Below are positions 1-10,400 of a stretch of DNA of 64,000 nucleotides, one piece after another (position 1 is the stretch's first letter; the number at the start of each line of letters is the position of its first letter). Below the pieces are notes generated by a model that saw only the letters and a list, made by a program, of their open reading frames with translations, ran no database searches and had not been told where the DNA came from. The position numbers and the translations under genes are program-made. Source of the stretch: Amyelois transitella (lineage: Eukaryota; Arthropoda; Insecta; Lepidoptera; Pyralidae); NCBI RefSeq assembly GCF_032362555.1, contig NC_083533.1, positions 501,001 to 565,000 on the forward strand, given 5' to 3'.

Positions 1-539
1 GATGTAATTTTGATCGGTTTGGGTATTATGTATAAGGCCTCAGAATGTGTTTTTTTTTTCATTTATCAGTAGAATTAGTGTTGTTTTTTTTATTATTATT
101 ATTTTAATGTTACTCATAGGTACTCCCAAATTACTTGATCATATTCAAAATTAATTTTCCTAATAAAATCTTATTTGAAAATAACGGCTGCAATTTCGCC
201 GTTTTAAAAATATATAAATAAAAATTACAAATTGTGTTCAACTTGTGATTACAAAAAAATTTTTTTTTTTGGTTTTTTTTTTCGGAGTACTTGTAACATG
301 TTAATTTAGATTAAGGGTTGTGGGCGCGTCGTTTATGTTAGTTTGTTTAAATTTAACGTTTAAACTTACGTAACTTATAACGTCGTTAAATGCTGTTTAG
401 AATTTAGCCCATGTTTAAATTCTGTAACCAAAGGTTTGAATAAATGGTTTTATTATTAATTTTTTCTGGTTTATTTTTTATTTAAAAGTTCAGTTAAAGA
501 AAGGAAACCATTAAGTTAGCATGAAAATATTGATGAACT
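1..539. other. AT-rich stretch without recognised gene
   Basis: Homopolymer T and A runs and short AT-rich words dominate. No open frame, splice-bounded exon or recognised repeat was seen before the Helitron-like piece that begins near 540. Confidence 0.5.
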
Positions 540-741
540 AGAGGCCACCCGCGACTTCGTCCGCGTGGAATCAATCCCGCGGGAGCTCAGGGATAAATAG
601 CCTTTATGTTATTCTGGGTCTTCAGCCACCTACATACCAAATTTCATCGTAATCTGTTTAGTAGTTTTTGCGTGAAAGAGTAACTAACATCCATACTGAC
701 ATCCTGACGTACAAACTTTCGCATTTATAATATTAGTAGGA
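540..741 (-). mobile_element. Hel-2 non-autonomous Helitron copy
   Basis: Read on the minus strand it starts with TCCTACTAATATTATAAATG and ends with a GCGGG...CCTCTAG motif followed by T. This fits the Helitron pattern of a TC start and CTRR end. Copies with the same ends recur at 10.6, 18.3, 37.1, 50.3, 56.9 and 63.5 kb. Confidence 0.65.
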
Positions 742-753
742 AGTAGGATGTGA

Positions 754-935
754 ACGAATCCCGGCCAGGGCATGATAAGGTAAGAATTTTTTTGATTGGC
801 CTGGGTCTTGGATGTTTATCTATATAAGCGTTTATTATAAAATACAGTATCGTTGAGTTAGTATCTCGTGACACAAGTCTCAAACTTACGAGGCTAACTC
901 AGTCTGTCTAATTTGTCCCGTATATATTTATTTAT
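754..935 (+). mobile_element. tSINE-A, 5'-truncated copy
   Basis: It begins inside the B-box region (AATCCCGGCCAGGGCATGAT) and continues through the body to the TTTGTCCCGTATATATTTAT end. The tRNA-like A-box part is missing. Confidence 0.7.
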
Positions 936-1240
936 TATTATTTATATTAGGTAGGACTATGTTCATTTTCTAAAGAAAACAAAATTGGTATGTAACAAGA
1001 TTTTAAAAAAGAAACCAAAGCTTTATATAAAATCAATATATTAAATATATTTTTTATACATTTTGTAAAACAAATTCAAATAAATAGGTAGGTATATTAA
1101 TAATACTTTTTGCTTAAAAATTATTCCACTTCATATACAATACACTCCACTTAAAGTAGATTTTATTACATATTTCATAATTTAAAAAAAATATAATTGT
1201 TCATGAAACTATAATATAAATTAAATTATCTTTATCATTG
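936..1240. other. AT-rich intergenic stretch
   Basis: About 300 bases of AT-rich sequence downstream of ZNF-A. No coding or repeat signature was recognised. Confidence 0.4.
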
Positions 1241-1244
1241 CCAC

Positions 1245-1500
1245 GGTAAGATGGTCACGTTCAGCTGTTTGGCTTTATGATAAAATTGAGATTGAGATTC
1301 AAATAGTGACAGGTTGCTTGCTCATCGTCTACAAGAGGAATCCCAAGTTGATGAGCCTATCACTTAGTCGCCTTTTATGACATCCATGGGAAAGCTGTCA
1401 CTAAGCCAAACAGCTGATCATGGCCTATCAGTCTTTTCAAGACTGTTGGCTCTGTCTACCCCGCTAGGGATATAGACGTGATCATATGTATGTATGTGTA
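1245..1500 (+). repeat. Tatg1 fragments, inverted pair
   Basis: A minus-oriented fragment (1245-1400) is followed by the plus-oriented 3' end (1400-1500) ending in TATGTATGTATG. The two halves are inverted relative to each other. Confidence 0.6.
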
Positions 1501-1582
1501 TTATTGGTGCCGGGTACCACACGATAAAAACGTGATTAGGTATATGTATTCAAATTCGTGAAATCGGGACTTAAATTAACCA

Positions 1583-4500
1583 TTAATTTTTCTCATGCGT
1601 ACATCTATGCCTCTTCAAACCACTGCTCTGAGTGAATTGGCTGTGGCAAATGTCACAGGTAAACGGTTTCTCACCCGTGTGTATTCTCATGTGCAGTTTC
1701 AAATTACCGTTGACAGAGAACTGTTTCTCACATACGTCACAACTGTACGGCCTTTCGTCCGAATGCACTTTCATATGCTTAGACAAATTGCCGATTTGTT
1801 TATTGCATACTTTACACGTATAAGGTTTTATGCCGCTGTGCACTCTCATATGCCGCTTTAACTGTCCAGTTTCGCGAAAACGCCTTTTGCAAACTTCGCA
1901 CGCGTAAGGTTTCTCGCCTGTGTGCACGCGCATATGAATTTTCAAATAACCGTTATCGGAGAACGGTTTTTTGCACACTTTGCAAGCGAACGGTTTCTCA
2001 CCGGTATGAGTTCGCTCGTGAAGTTTGAAACTAGCCATTTGCGCGAACTGGCGCTCGCAGAAACTGCACGAATACGGTTTCAAACCTGTGTGCACGCGCA
2101 TATGTACTTTTAATGTGGTGTACGCTGTGAAATTCTTCTGGCAGACATCACACGAGAAAGGTTTCTCGCCTGTATGCTGCCTCTCGTGTATAGATAAGTA
2201 ACTTTTACTCGAGAACTGTTTATTGCAAGTTTTGCAAGAGTAAGGCTTGACGCCTGTATGTATTATATATATGTGTCGTTTCAAATGAGTTCTCTGCGGG
2301 AACCTGCGCCCGCACACATCACAAACGTAAGGTTTCTCGCCGGTGTGGGTCAAAATATGCGATTTCAACGTCTGACTGTGCACAAAAGATTTGGAACATA
2401 CATTGCAAACGTGTTTTTTCTCACCCGTATGCGTTTTAACATGCTCCTTGAGACCCTTCTTCTTCTGAAACTCTTTGTTGCATGTCGCGCACTTGAATTT
2501 CTCTAAGAAATGTTTCGTTATATGCTTTTTGAATGTTGACGCTTTAACGAATATTTCTTCGCATACAGTGCACGTATATCTGTCGTTCACGCTATGTGCG
2601 GCGGCTATATGTTTTGTCAACTCCTTGTTCTCAGTATATATGCTGTTGCACAGTAGACATTTGTATGTTTTCTCGCCAGTGTGCAGTTTCATGTGCACTT
2701 CTAATGACCCGTGGTATGTGAAACGTTTCTCGCAAACATCGCAGGAATATTTTTTCGTCTTTTTTTGCTTTTCTGAAAATGGAAATAAAATTTATATACA
2801 TATATGATTCTTGTTCATTTATTTTAAACTATTCCACATTTTATCCATTGATATCGTGAAAGGCGACTAAGGGAAAAGCTAGCAACCTTTCACTGTATGA
2901 ATCTCAATTCTATCATTAAGCCAAACAGCTGAACGTGGCCTATCATTCTTTTCAGTACTGTTGGCTCTGTCTTCCCCGCAAGGGATATAGACGTGATTGT
3001 ATGTATGTACTCGTCTTTTAGGCGATTTATTGCCTTTAACGATATACATGGAGAAGATATGGTGTAGTCTTATTTTAAAGTGCCGGCAACCACACGGCTA
3101 ATTATTACACGTAGTTTTAATTTTACCTGAGTGCGTGTATTTCGTTTCTAGTTGATTTAATGGCGTCTGATATTCATCTGAAATAAAAAATTCATAATAA
3201 GTGACACGTCGAGAGCCGATGATCGAATAGGTAAGGTGCCCGGTTAAAATGCGTGATGTGCAGAAAGGCACAGGTTCGAATTCCACCTAGGCCATGTACC
3301 AATTACTATTTTAAAAGTTATGTACATTGGTTGAAATACTAACAGATGCTCTTACGGTGTGGGAAAACATCGTGAGTAAAACCCGCACATTCAGACAACT
3401 GGATGTGTAACCATGATCGATCCAATACGGGTTAGGTTCCCCTGCAAAGGTTGCGGAGATCGGACGGGAGTCGCTTCGTGTGAAAACCTGACAATCTAGC
3501 TGCCTGAATATGCAGATTTCCATTACATTGTAAATTTCCATGTTCCGTGTTGGTCCTGGCTTTAGAATATAAGCCTTTCCCTTAGTCGCCTTTTGCGACA
3601 TTAATGCGAAGATATAAAAGGGGTTCCATTCAAAAGTGCAGAGAACCACACACAAATCCATGAAAATTGGCTCACGATATGTCGGCTCTAATAAGTTTGT
3701 AAGCCTATCCCTTAGTCGCCTTTTACGACATCCATAGGAAAGACATGGAGTGGTCCTATTCTTTTTTGTACTGATGCCGGGAATGTACTCGCATGTATGT
3801 ACTTACCATCGCTCTGGTCCGGACTCCAATCATGATGACTCTTCAACACAGACAATGGCTGGTCTTCCAAATTAACAACAGGTTTGATGAATATTTTCAT
3901 TGAAGCGATTTGGCCGGAGTCTGGAATAAATCATTTGCTCTATACAATCAGCAGAAACAGCTATCAAAATATACAACGGCCTCAATGGATGATATAAAGT
4001 CGCTATCTCTGAATGCCTTTAAAACTAAATTAAAACTGTGGCTTATCGAAAAATCGTTTTATACTGTTGACGAATATTTCTATAAAAAATAAATTTTGAC
4101 AAGAACATTTAATATGACATTATTTTAATTTTCATTTCAATTTTAATTTTCATTTAATTCAAATTTTTTGTATTTTTGCATGCCATGACTGGTTAAATAC
4201 GCGAAATGTATATGCTTTGTAACACCTATAATTGTACCGCATTTATAGCAAATAAAGTATTTGTATTTACCTAAACGTCACAGGTATGATTGTGGCAACA
4301 CAGGTACCAAAAAGTGTGAAGCCCCACGTTGGGCGCCACACTTTTTGCCCAAAATGTAAAATTTTAAGGTTAAAAGCGTGTAGTTTTAAAGACTACACGC
4401 TTTTTAACCTTGTCTAAAGCCAAGGTTCTTGATCTATGCCTCCCAACTTCACCAGGTCTAATTTTACAAATTGTACATTTAGGTCAAAAAGTGTGGCGCC

Positions 4501-5850
4501 CAACGTGGGGCGTGGGGCAACTGGGCTTTATAAGAGATTTGATAACTTTTTCACATGGTCAGTTACATAGACTCGTCTTGGCGACATTTTTACATGAAAA
4601 TGTTTCGTCCACAACCTAGGTACTTTGGAATTGAAAGCGAAACTACGTCATTTAATTTTACGAAAACCTAAAATAAGATTTAACGCTGATACCAACATAT
4701 ATTAAACTAACAAACTCAATATTAATACCGCGTCACCGCAGGCTAGGGTGCCCAATAAGCTGGCACCATTAAAATGAAAAAAAAAAAAACTATGGATGAA
4801 TATTAAGTCATGCAGAGGACTCTTAATAATCATATGTTGATTATTATTTGTGGAACCATACCTCCATAGTATTTATTTTCATTGGCTTCTATTTGATCCG
4901 ATTCATCTTTGACGTCTGAAAATTTGAAAGAAATTTTTTTAATTATTATACGCATTTTCTGAGACGCGTGGAGTTAAATTCTCGGAGGAATGGAATTCTC
5001 GTTTCACGAGAACATACTCGCGGGCGTGTTTACATACATACTTACATAAATAGTCACGTCTATATACCTTGTGCCTGCCACATATAGTTGTATGGTTTTA
5101 TGATGGAATTGAGATCCAATAATGACAGGTTGCTAGCCCATTTTCTAAAAAATGAACTGCAAGTTTATAAGCCTATCCCTTAGTCGCCTTTGACTCCTCA
5201 CTCAAAGGAGACCAGGGTATGCCGTTGACTATGGATCCTGGATTGGGTGGGTCAGGCTTTCACACATTTGCAGGGGAACTTAACCCGTATTAGATTGATC
5301 ATGGTTACACATCCAACTGTCTGAATGTGCAAGTTTCTTGACAATGTTGTCAGTCACAGTAAGAGCATCGGTTAGTATTCAAACTAATGTACATAACTTC
5401 GAAAATAGTTGTGGCGACATCTCTACGCCACTCGTCACAACATCCAATCAAAAATCGCGAAGAAATTGACGCGCTCAACCAATAGCAGCGAAGAATCTAA
5501 AACGCGATTTCAAAGATTTCACGGATTGGAGCTATATATACAACCTCCGACACAACATCGTCTGTCGCGCGGTTCCCCAGGCATCACACCTAGCCTGGCG
5601 GAAGATCTTCCCTTTGGTGGCGGTCAAGCCGAATCATCGCTCCCGCTAAATAGTCATTTGTACATGGCCGGGGTGGGATTCGAACTTATGCCTTAAGCGC
5701 CAAACGCATTTTAACCGAGCACCTCATCAATTCGACCTCCAATGTTCATCTTGCACATACATACCTTCGATATCGTCTGTTTCTATTTTCACACCTTTGT
5801 TCAAATGTTCATCTGAAACGGAGATTTAAAATGTATGCAGATATGGCAGC

Positions 5851-5932
<82 letters not shown>

Positions 5933-6879
5933 TAGCTTTTACTCTCAGTTTCGCCTGTGTGAATTTAGCGCAATCTACAAAAAGCTACGAGTAAGCGGTG
6001 CTTACCTTCAATGATTTGCACATTTAGCAATTAACGTAAGTAATATATATATATATATAACACTTACGTTAATTATATATATATATATATAAAAAATTTA
6101 AAATGCCATCTACAAAAGTGATGATTTGAACCTGTGCCTTTCTGCCCATCATGCATTTTAACCAGGCACATTACCAATTCCACCACTGACTTCCTATACT
6201 ATGTAAAAATTTAGTTTAAAAAACTAACCTTTGGATTCTTCAGAGTAATATTGTCTAAACTTTTGTTCGCAATCCAAAACTTGTCGTTTGAAGAGTGAGG
6301 CGTCCCGTAATCTTAATTCGCATTGGCTACAGACGTTGATATGTTTGCTGTCTCTTGGTACAGGTGTGATCTGCAATAATAAATATTGTATCTTTGTTTT
6401 AGTCACATGAAGAGATTAAAGCCTCTTAAAAAAAGAAAAAATCAAATTTGTACCAAAAAGCCTCTCTTTTTTTTTAGTTCTTATATTCTTTTTTTTCTTG
6501 ATGTAAATAAAAGTTTATTTATTTATTCTTTATTGTAACAATTTTAATTTGTGAAGTACAATAGGCTGACTTAATGCTAATAGCATTATCTAACAGTCTA
6601 CCATTGGGTTAAGCAGAGAACCTTTGTGATAATAATAATGTATAATAAACATAATTTCTAGACAATATATACTATAAAACTGAGATTTCGGTTGACAAGC
6701 ATCCTATATATTTATAAACAACTCACGTTAATATTAAATGTTTCCCTTAGCATGACTGAAAATGTTTCAGCGGTAATTTCGTCATTAAATATTGCAGAAG
6801 AATTGTTGAAACTGCCTTCAGCGTGGCAACAGCGGCACAAACAATTCACATTCCAAATTTCTGACATTTTCACAGACAT
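1583..6879 (-). CDS. ZNF-A: ZAD-domain C2H2 zinc-finger protein, 7 exons
   Basis: Predicted nuclear DNA-binding protein of 583 aa. Minus-strand exons are 6879-6727, 6370-6229, 5812-5765, 4915-4862, 3920-3807, 3177-3127 and 2772-1583, all with GT-AG borders, and the summed length keeps one frame. Exons 1 and 2 encode a zinc-finger-associated domain (ZAD): CRCC at residues 15-18 and CSQC at 65-68. In known insect ZAD proteins this domain binds zinc and dimerises. Exons 3-6 encode an acidic linker. The last exon, from about residue 188, carries 14 C2H2 fingers, mostly joined by HTGEKP-type linkers; the twelfth (CKVC...KHMKVH) is about three residues short between its Cys and His pairs. Met1 is at 6879, but Met5 (6867) aligns with the start of ZNF-B and may be the true start. 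The gene is divergent from ZNF-B. Its introns hold tSINE-B, LTR-like and LINE fragments. The target genes cannot be told from the sequence. Confidence 0.9.
2830..3008 (+). repeat. Tatg1 copy in ZNF-A intron 6
   Basis: Shows the family's GGCGACTAAGG block, the CAGCTGAACGTGGCC block and the terminal ATATAGACGTGATTGTATGT. The 5' part is shortened. Confidence 0.7.
3216..3500 (+). mobile_element. tSINE-B (second tRNA-derived SINE) copy
   Basis: The head GATCGAATAGGTAAGGTGCC resembles a Pol III A box, and GGTTCGAATTCC resembles a B box. The body runs through the GATGCTCTTACGGTG and GCAAAGGTTGCGGAG blocks seen in the copies at 13.3, 38.5 and 54.1 kb. It lies in the intron between ZNF-A exons 5 and 6. 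Confidence 0.65.
3550..3800 (-). repeat. Tatg1 fragments, minus orientation
   Basis: Two partial copies of the CTTAGTCGCCTTTTACGACA block, at about 3580-3660 and 3700-3790, immediately downstream of the ZNF-A exon 5 donor. Confidence 0.55.
3925..4268 (+). mobile_element. 5'-truncated LINE, ORF2 C-terminus and 3' end
   Basis: An open stretch to 4092 ends in a pattern (KLKLWLIEKSFYTVDEYF) like the C-terminus of the intact LINE at 29.65 kb (F..YIKVEL..KAYYSTDDY). It is followed by about 175 bases of AT-rich 3' UTR ending near AATAAAGTATTTGTATTT. The clade is not resolved. It sits next to the exon 5 acceptor of ZNF-A. Confidence 0.55.
4321..4511. mobile_element. 191-bp element with perfect 27-bp terminal inverted repeats and inner hairpin
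   Basis: Positions 4321-4347 (beginning GCCCCACGTTGGGCGCCACA) are the exact reverse complement of 4485-4511. Inside, 4366-4384 pairs with 4392-4411 with a single extra base, making a second hairpin around TTTTAAAG. A third partial pairing (TGTAAAATT with AATTTTACA) lies between. There is no ORF of note. It is probably a foldback or MITE-type DNA element in a ZNF-A intron. The arm contains CGCCCAACGTGGGGC, which superficially resembles a retroelement primer-binding site, but no LTR was found. Confidence 0.65.
5040..5190 (-). repeat. Tatg1, shortened, minus orientation
   Basis: Starts at the tail (CATACTTACATAAATAGTCA) and reaches the CTTAGTCGCCTTT block, with an internal deletion. Confidence 0.55.
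5191..5755 (-). mobile_element. tSINE-B copy split by an inserted LTR-like element
   Basis: The SINE body (5191-5411) and its tRNA-like head (5651-5755, with B box and CACCTCATCAATTCGACC on the plus strand) are separated by the element at 5412-5645. Uninterrupted copies at 13.3 and 38.5 kb show the empty arrangement. Confidence 0.65.
5412..5645 (+). mobile_element. Solo-LTR-like element with TATA box
   Basis: Starts TTGTGGCGACATCTCTACGC. It contains CGCTCAACCAATAG (a CCAAT-like word) and GGAGCTATATATACAACC (a TATA-like word), and ends near CATCGCTCCCGC. It is flanked by AAATAG on both sides, a possible target duplication. Other copies are at 11.2, 34.6, 35.2 and 38.3 kb. No coding capacity. 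It could be a solo LTR or another promoter-bearing repeat. Confidence 0.5.
5856..5931. repeat. (TA)n microsatellite
   Basis: About 76 bases of uninterrupted TA dinucleotides within intron 2 of ZNF-A, followed by CTAGCTTTTACTC, a Helitron-end-like word. Confidence 0.95.
6030..6092. repeat. Palindrome with TA repeats
   Basis: ATTAACGTAAGT and ACTTACGTTAAT form a 12-bp inverted repeat around a TA tract. A second TA tract follows. Confidence 0.8.
6112..6186 (-). mobile_element. tSINE-B head fragment
   Basis: Only the tRNA-like head remains: the GATTTGAACCTGTGCCTTTC B-box side and ACCAATTCCACC A-box side on the plus strand. Confidence 0.6.
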
Positions 6880-7425
6880 GTAAGTAGATTTTCATTCATT
6901 TTTCAAAATATTACAAAAATTTAATACTAGGTACCGAGCGATAATACAACTTTACTTTACTTTACCTTTAGCTTTTGATTCTTTCAATTTACCCGAGGTG
7001 ACACTAACATTTTTCCAGTTCTACTCTTAAAGGTAAAGAGCAAAGAATATGTGTTAGGATTATGGATGGATTTTATATATATACATACATAGGTATGCAT
7101 GTACCTACTATACTAGGTAGAAATAAGCACCATCTACAAAAAGCAACAAATTAGTAACTTGTCATCAACTAGTCTGTAATGTTATCAATTATTATGCCCA
7201 GGGGGAAAATTAAATAAATCTGTGTTCTTATATTTAAAGTTGGGCTGTACTGTACTGTACGTCCATGGTTCATTTGACATTTGTCAAATTTCAACTAAAT
7301 GTCAACTCAGTTGTCAACAAGAATCAAGTTGATCAATAATTTCTTATTTACAAATACAAAATCACAACATTATATTTAAAGATTTTTAATGTGAAAAGCA
7401 GATTTGTATCACAGATCTGATAAAT
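6880..7425. promoter_or_regulatory. Shared bidirectional promoter region of ZNF-A and ZNF-B
   Basis: These 546 bases separate the two divergent start codons, so both 5' UTRs and core promoters probably lie here. No recognised transposon sits in it. It contains a TTTAC-rich tract near 6945-6970, short AT repeats near 7070-7100, and a cluster of TGACA/TGTCA words at 7270-7320. Transcription start sites cannot be placed from sequence. Confidence 0.6.
7272..7289. promoter_or_regulatory. Palindrome ATTTGACA-TT-TGTCAAAT
   Basis: Perfect 8-bp arms around two bases, followed by ATGTCAACTCAGTTGTCAA. The TGACA..TGTCA core resembles known paired TALE-homeodomain (Meis/TGIF type) sites; that link is inference. 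Nearly the same word lies at 43390-43405 beside another candidate promoter. Confidence 0.45.
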
Positions 7426-10400
7426 ATGGGCGACATATGGAATTTGAGCGCCATTTGTCGCTGTTGCCACTCTGACGGGCAGCTGAAAAGTTTGAAGCGC
7501 CCCTACGTCGTCAACAACGATGTGGAAATTTACTCCAGTATGTTACGGGATACCTTTGGGATTATTGTATGTACATATATATATTTTTTTACTATTATTG
7601 TAACCAGCTAAAAGAAATATATATATTTATTATTGCTTATTAACAATCAGTGCCGTGTGGTACCGGCGGCAATAGAAAAAAGATAGGACTATTACATCTC
7701 ATTCCCATGGATGTCGTAAAAGGCGACTAAGGGATAGGCTTACAAACTTGCGATTCTTAAAGTCGATGGGCTAGCAACCTATCACTATTTGAATCTCAAT
7801 TCTATCATTAAGCCAAACAGCTGAACGTGGCCTATCAGTCTTTTCAGGACTGCTGGCTCTGTCTACCCTGCAAGGCTATTTACGTGATTAATGAATGAAC
7901 TATTATCAACAGATTGATCCACCGTCCAGGGACATCAGTTACAGCGTATGCGAAGAATGCGTACAGGAATTAAGGAGAGCGGCCCAATTTAAAAAGCAGG
8001 TCATCATATGTGAGGCTAAGTTTGAAGAGTATTGCAAGAGTGAGTTTTTATGTAGTTTAGTTTAGTTTTTTTTTGGTGGTAGGAAATCAACAGAGAGCCC
8101 TTCTAAGGTTGAGTGGTAGGATTCCCGCTAGGATCAACGCTGCGGGCAGTGACGTTGTTCTGTATGCCTTGCAGATCCTTTTTTTTAATGTTTTTTTTTT
8201 TACAAAAAAATATATAAACATTAACGTCTTTTAAATTGACATGTGATTTTTGGGCATTTTTAAAATAGAATAATTTTATTCTTTTTCTTGGTATGTCCTA
8301 TAAAGTGACTAAAGGTATCACATTCAGCTAGAAGAAATTGGAATTCAAATATTTACAGGTTGATAGGCCATCACGAAAATGAACCCCTAGTCACCTTTTA
8401 TACCAACCACAAGAAAGAGATGGTGTGGTCCTATTTTTTTTTTTTTCTATTGGTGCCGGGAACCACATCGCAAGATATGATGTAATGTACTCACTGTAAT
8501 TGAAATATGTTTCACAGATGAAGAGTCTCAGATGGCCCCTGGAGAAATAAAACTTGAATTGGAATCAGATGATGGTAAGTTGGTCACATACTCAAAATTT
8601 TTGATGTCACTTACAAGATTTTCTTAAAAAAATGCGGCTGGTCATTAAAAAAAATACATACATATTATTATCACGTCTATATCCCTTGCGGGGTAGACAG
8701 AGCCAAATGTCTTGAAAACACTGTGATAGGCCGCGTTCAGCTGTTTAGTTTAATGATAGGATTGAGATTTAAATAGTGACAGGTTGCTAGCCCGTCGCTT
8801 ATTGATTTACGGCACCAATAACAAAACAGAATCGGACCACTCCATCTTGTTCCCGTGGATTTCGTAAAAGGCGACTAAGGGATAGGCTTATAAACTTGGG
8901 ATTATTCATTAAGATGATGGACTAACAGCCTGCCACAAATTGTAATCTCAATTCTATCATTAAGCCAAATAGCTGAACGTGGCCTGCCTCTGTGTCTTTA
9001 CAAGACTGTTGGCTCTGTCTACACCGCAAGGGATATAGGCGTGACTATGTACTATATATTTATTTATTTAATTTATTTTTTCAGGCTCCAATGAAAATGA
9101 TATTTTCTTTGAAGTTAAAGATGGTGAGTTTCATTGCTGTACATACATGTATACATATGGTCACGTCTTTATCTTTTGTGGGGTAGACAGAGTCTTAAAA
9201 AGACTGATAGGCTATGCTCAGCTATTTGGCTTAATGATAGAATTGAGATTCAAATAGAGACAGGTTGCTAGCCCAACGCCTATCCCTTAGTCGCTTTTTA
9301 CGACATCCATGGGAAAGAGATGGAGTGGTCCTATTCTTTTTTGCACTGGTGCCGGGAACCACACGGCATATATGCATAAAATCACGCCTCTTTCCCGGAG
9401 GGGTGGGCAGAACACTACATCTCTACACTTGCCACGATCCCATCAAAAAGAATTAAATAATCATTCATATTCATTTATATAATCACGTCTTTATCCCTTG
9501 CGGGGTAGACAGGGCCAGCAGTTTTAAAAGACTGACAGGCCACGTTCAGCTGTTAGGCTTAATGGTAGATTTGAGATTCAAATAGTGACAGTTTGCTAGC
9601 CTGCCATCGCTTAAAAGAAGAATCCCATGTTTTTATGCCCATTCCTTAGTCGCCTTTTACGACATTCATGGGTAAGAGATGGAGTGGTCCTATTAGTTTT
9701 TATATTAGTACCGGGAATCACACGGCAGTTAAATAAATTTAATAATATTGAAACCGCCGAGCTTGCATGAAGAGAGTTATGAATGTGGATGAAGCGAAGG
9801 AAGTGTGCAGAGATCGTGGCAAGTGGAAAGATGTGGTCTCTGCCTACCCCTCCGGGAAAGAGGCGTGATTTTATGTATGTATGTACATATATTGATTTTT
9901 CAATGTACAGACACTTTTTTACTATTAGTATTTTATTATATGCATTAATTTTCAGAGAATAGAGATTGTGTTAAGGAGGAAAAAGCAGAAATCAAGACGG
10001 AAGGTGAAGGTAACATATTTACTTTATTTTATTTTAATTTCTTCATACATACATACAAACAATCACGTCTATATCTCTTGCGGGGTAGACAGAACCAACA
10101 GTCTTAAAAAGACTGATAGCCCATGTTTAGCTGTTTGGCTGAATGATAGAAATGAGATTCAAATAGAGACAGGTTGCTAGCCTGTCGCCTAAAAGAAAGA
10201 AAAGAATTATTAAGTGATATTGAAATGTCAAATAATAATGAATAAAAAAAATTAATTTGTATTGAAAAAAATTGCCAAGAAATTACTTGGATTTATAGGT
10301 TTAGAGACTCTGAATTATAAATATGAAGACAAGATTTTTTTTTAATGTTTTTATGGGACAGATTACTCGATTACTCGAAGTAAATTCGGGACTTGTGTTA

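Noticed and set aside
1595-2807. Several plus-strand open frames of 60-110 codons opposite the ZNF-A finger exon
   Set aside because: They are antisense shadows of the regularly spaced C2H2 codons and lack splice or start context.
3910-4092. A small independent protein of 60 aa
   Set aside because: Its C-terminal pattern is that of LINE ORF2 ends, and it starts in the antisense of ZNF-A exon 5.
4321-4511. Retroviral or LTR primer-binding site, suggested by CGCCCAACGTGGGGC
   Set aside because: The word occurs in both inverted arms and no LTR, gag or pol sequence adjoins it.
4410-4619. 69-codon frame over the inverted-repeat element
   Set aside because: It starts inside the hairpin and has no family features or splice sites.
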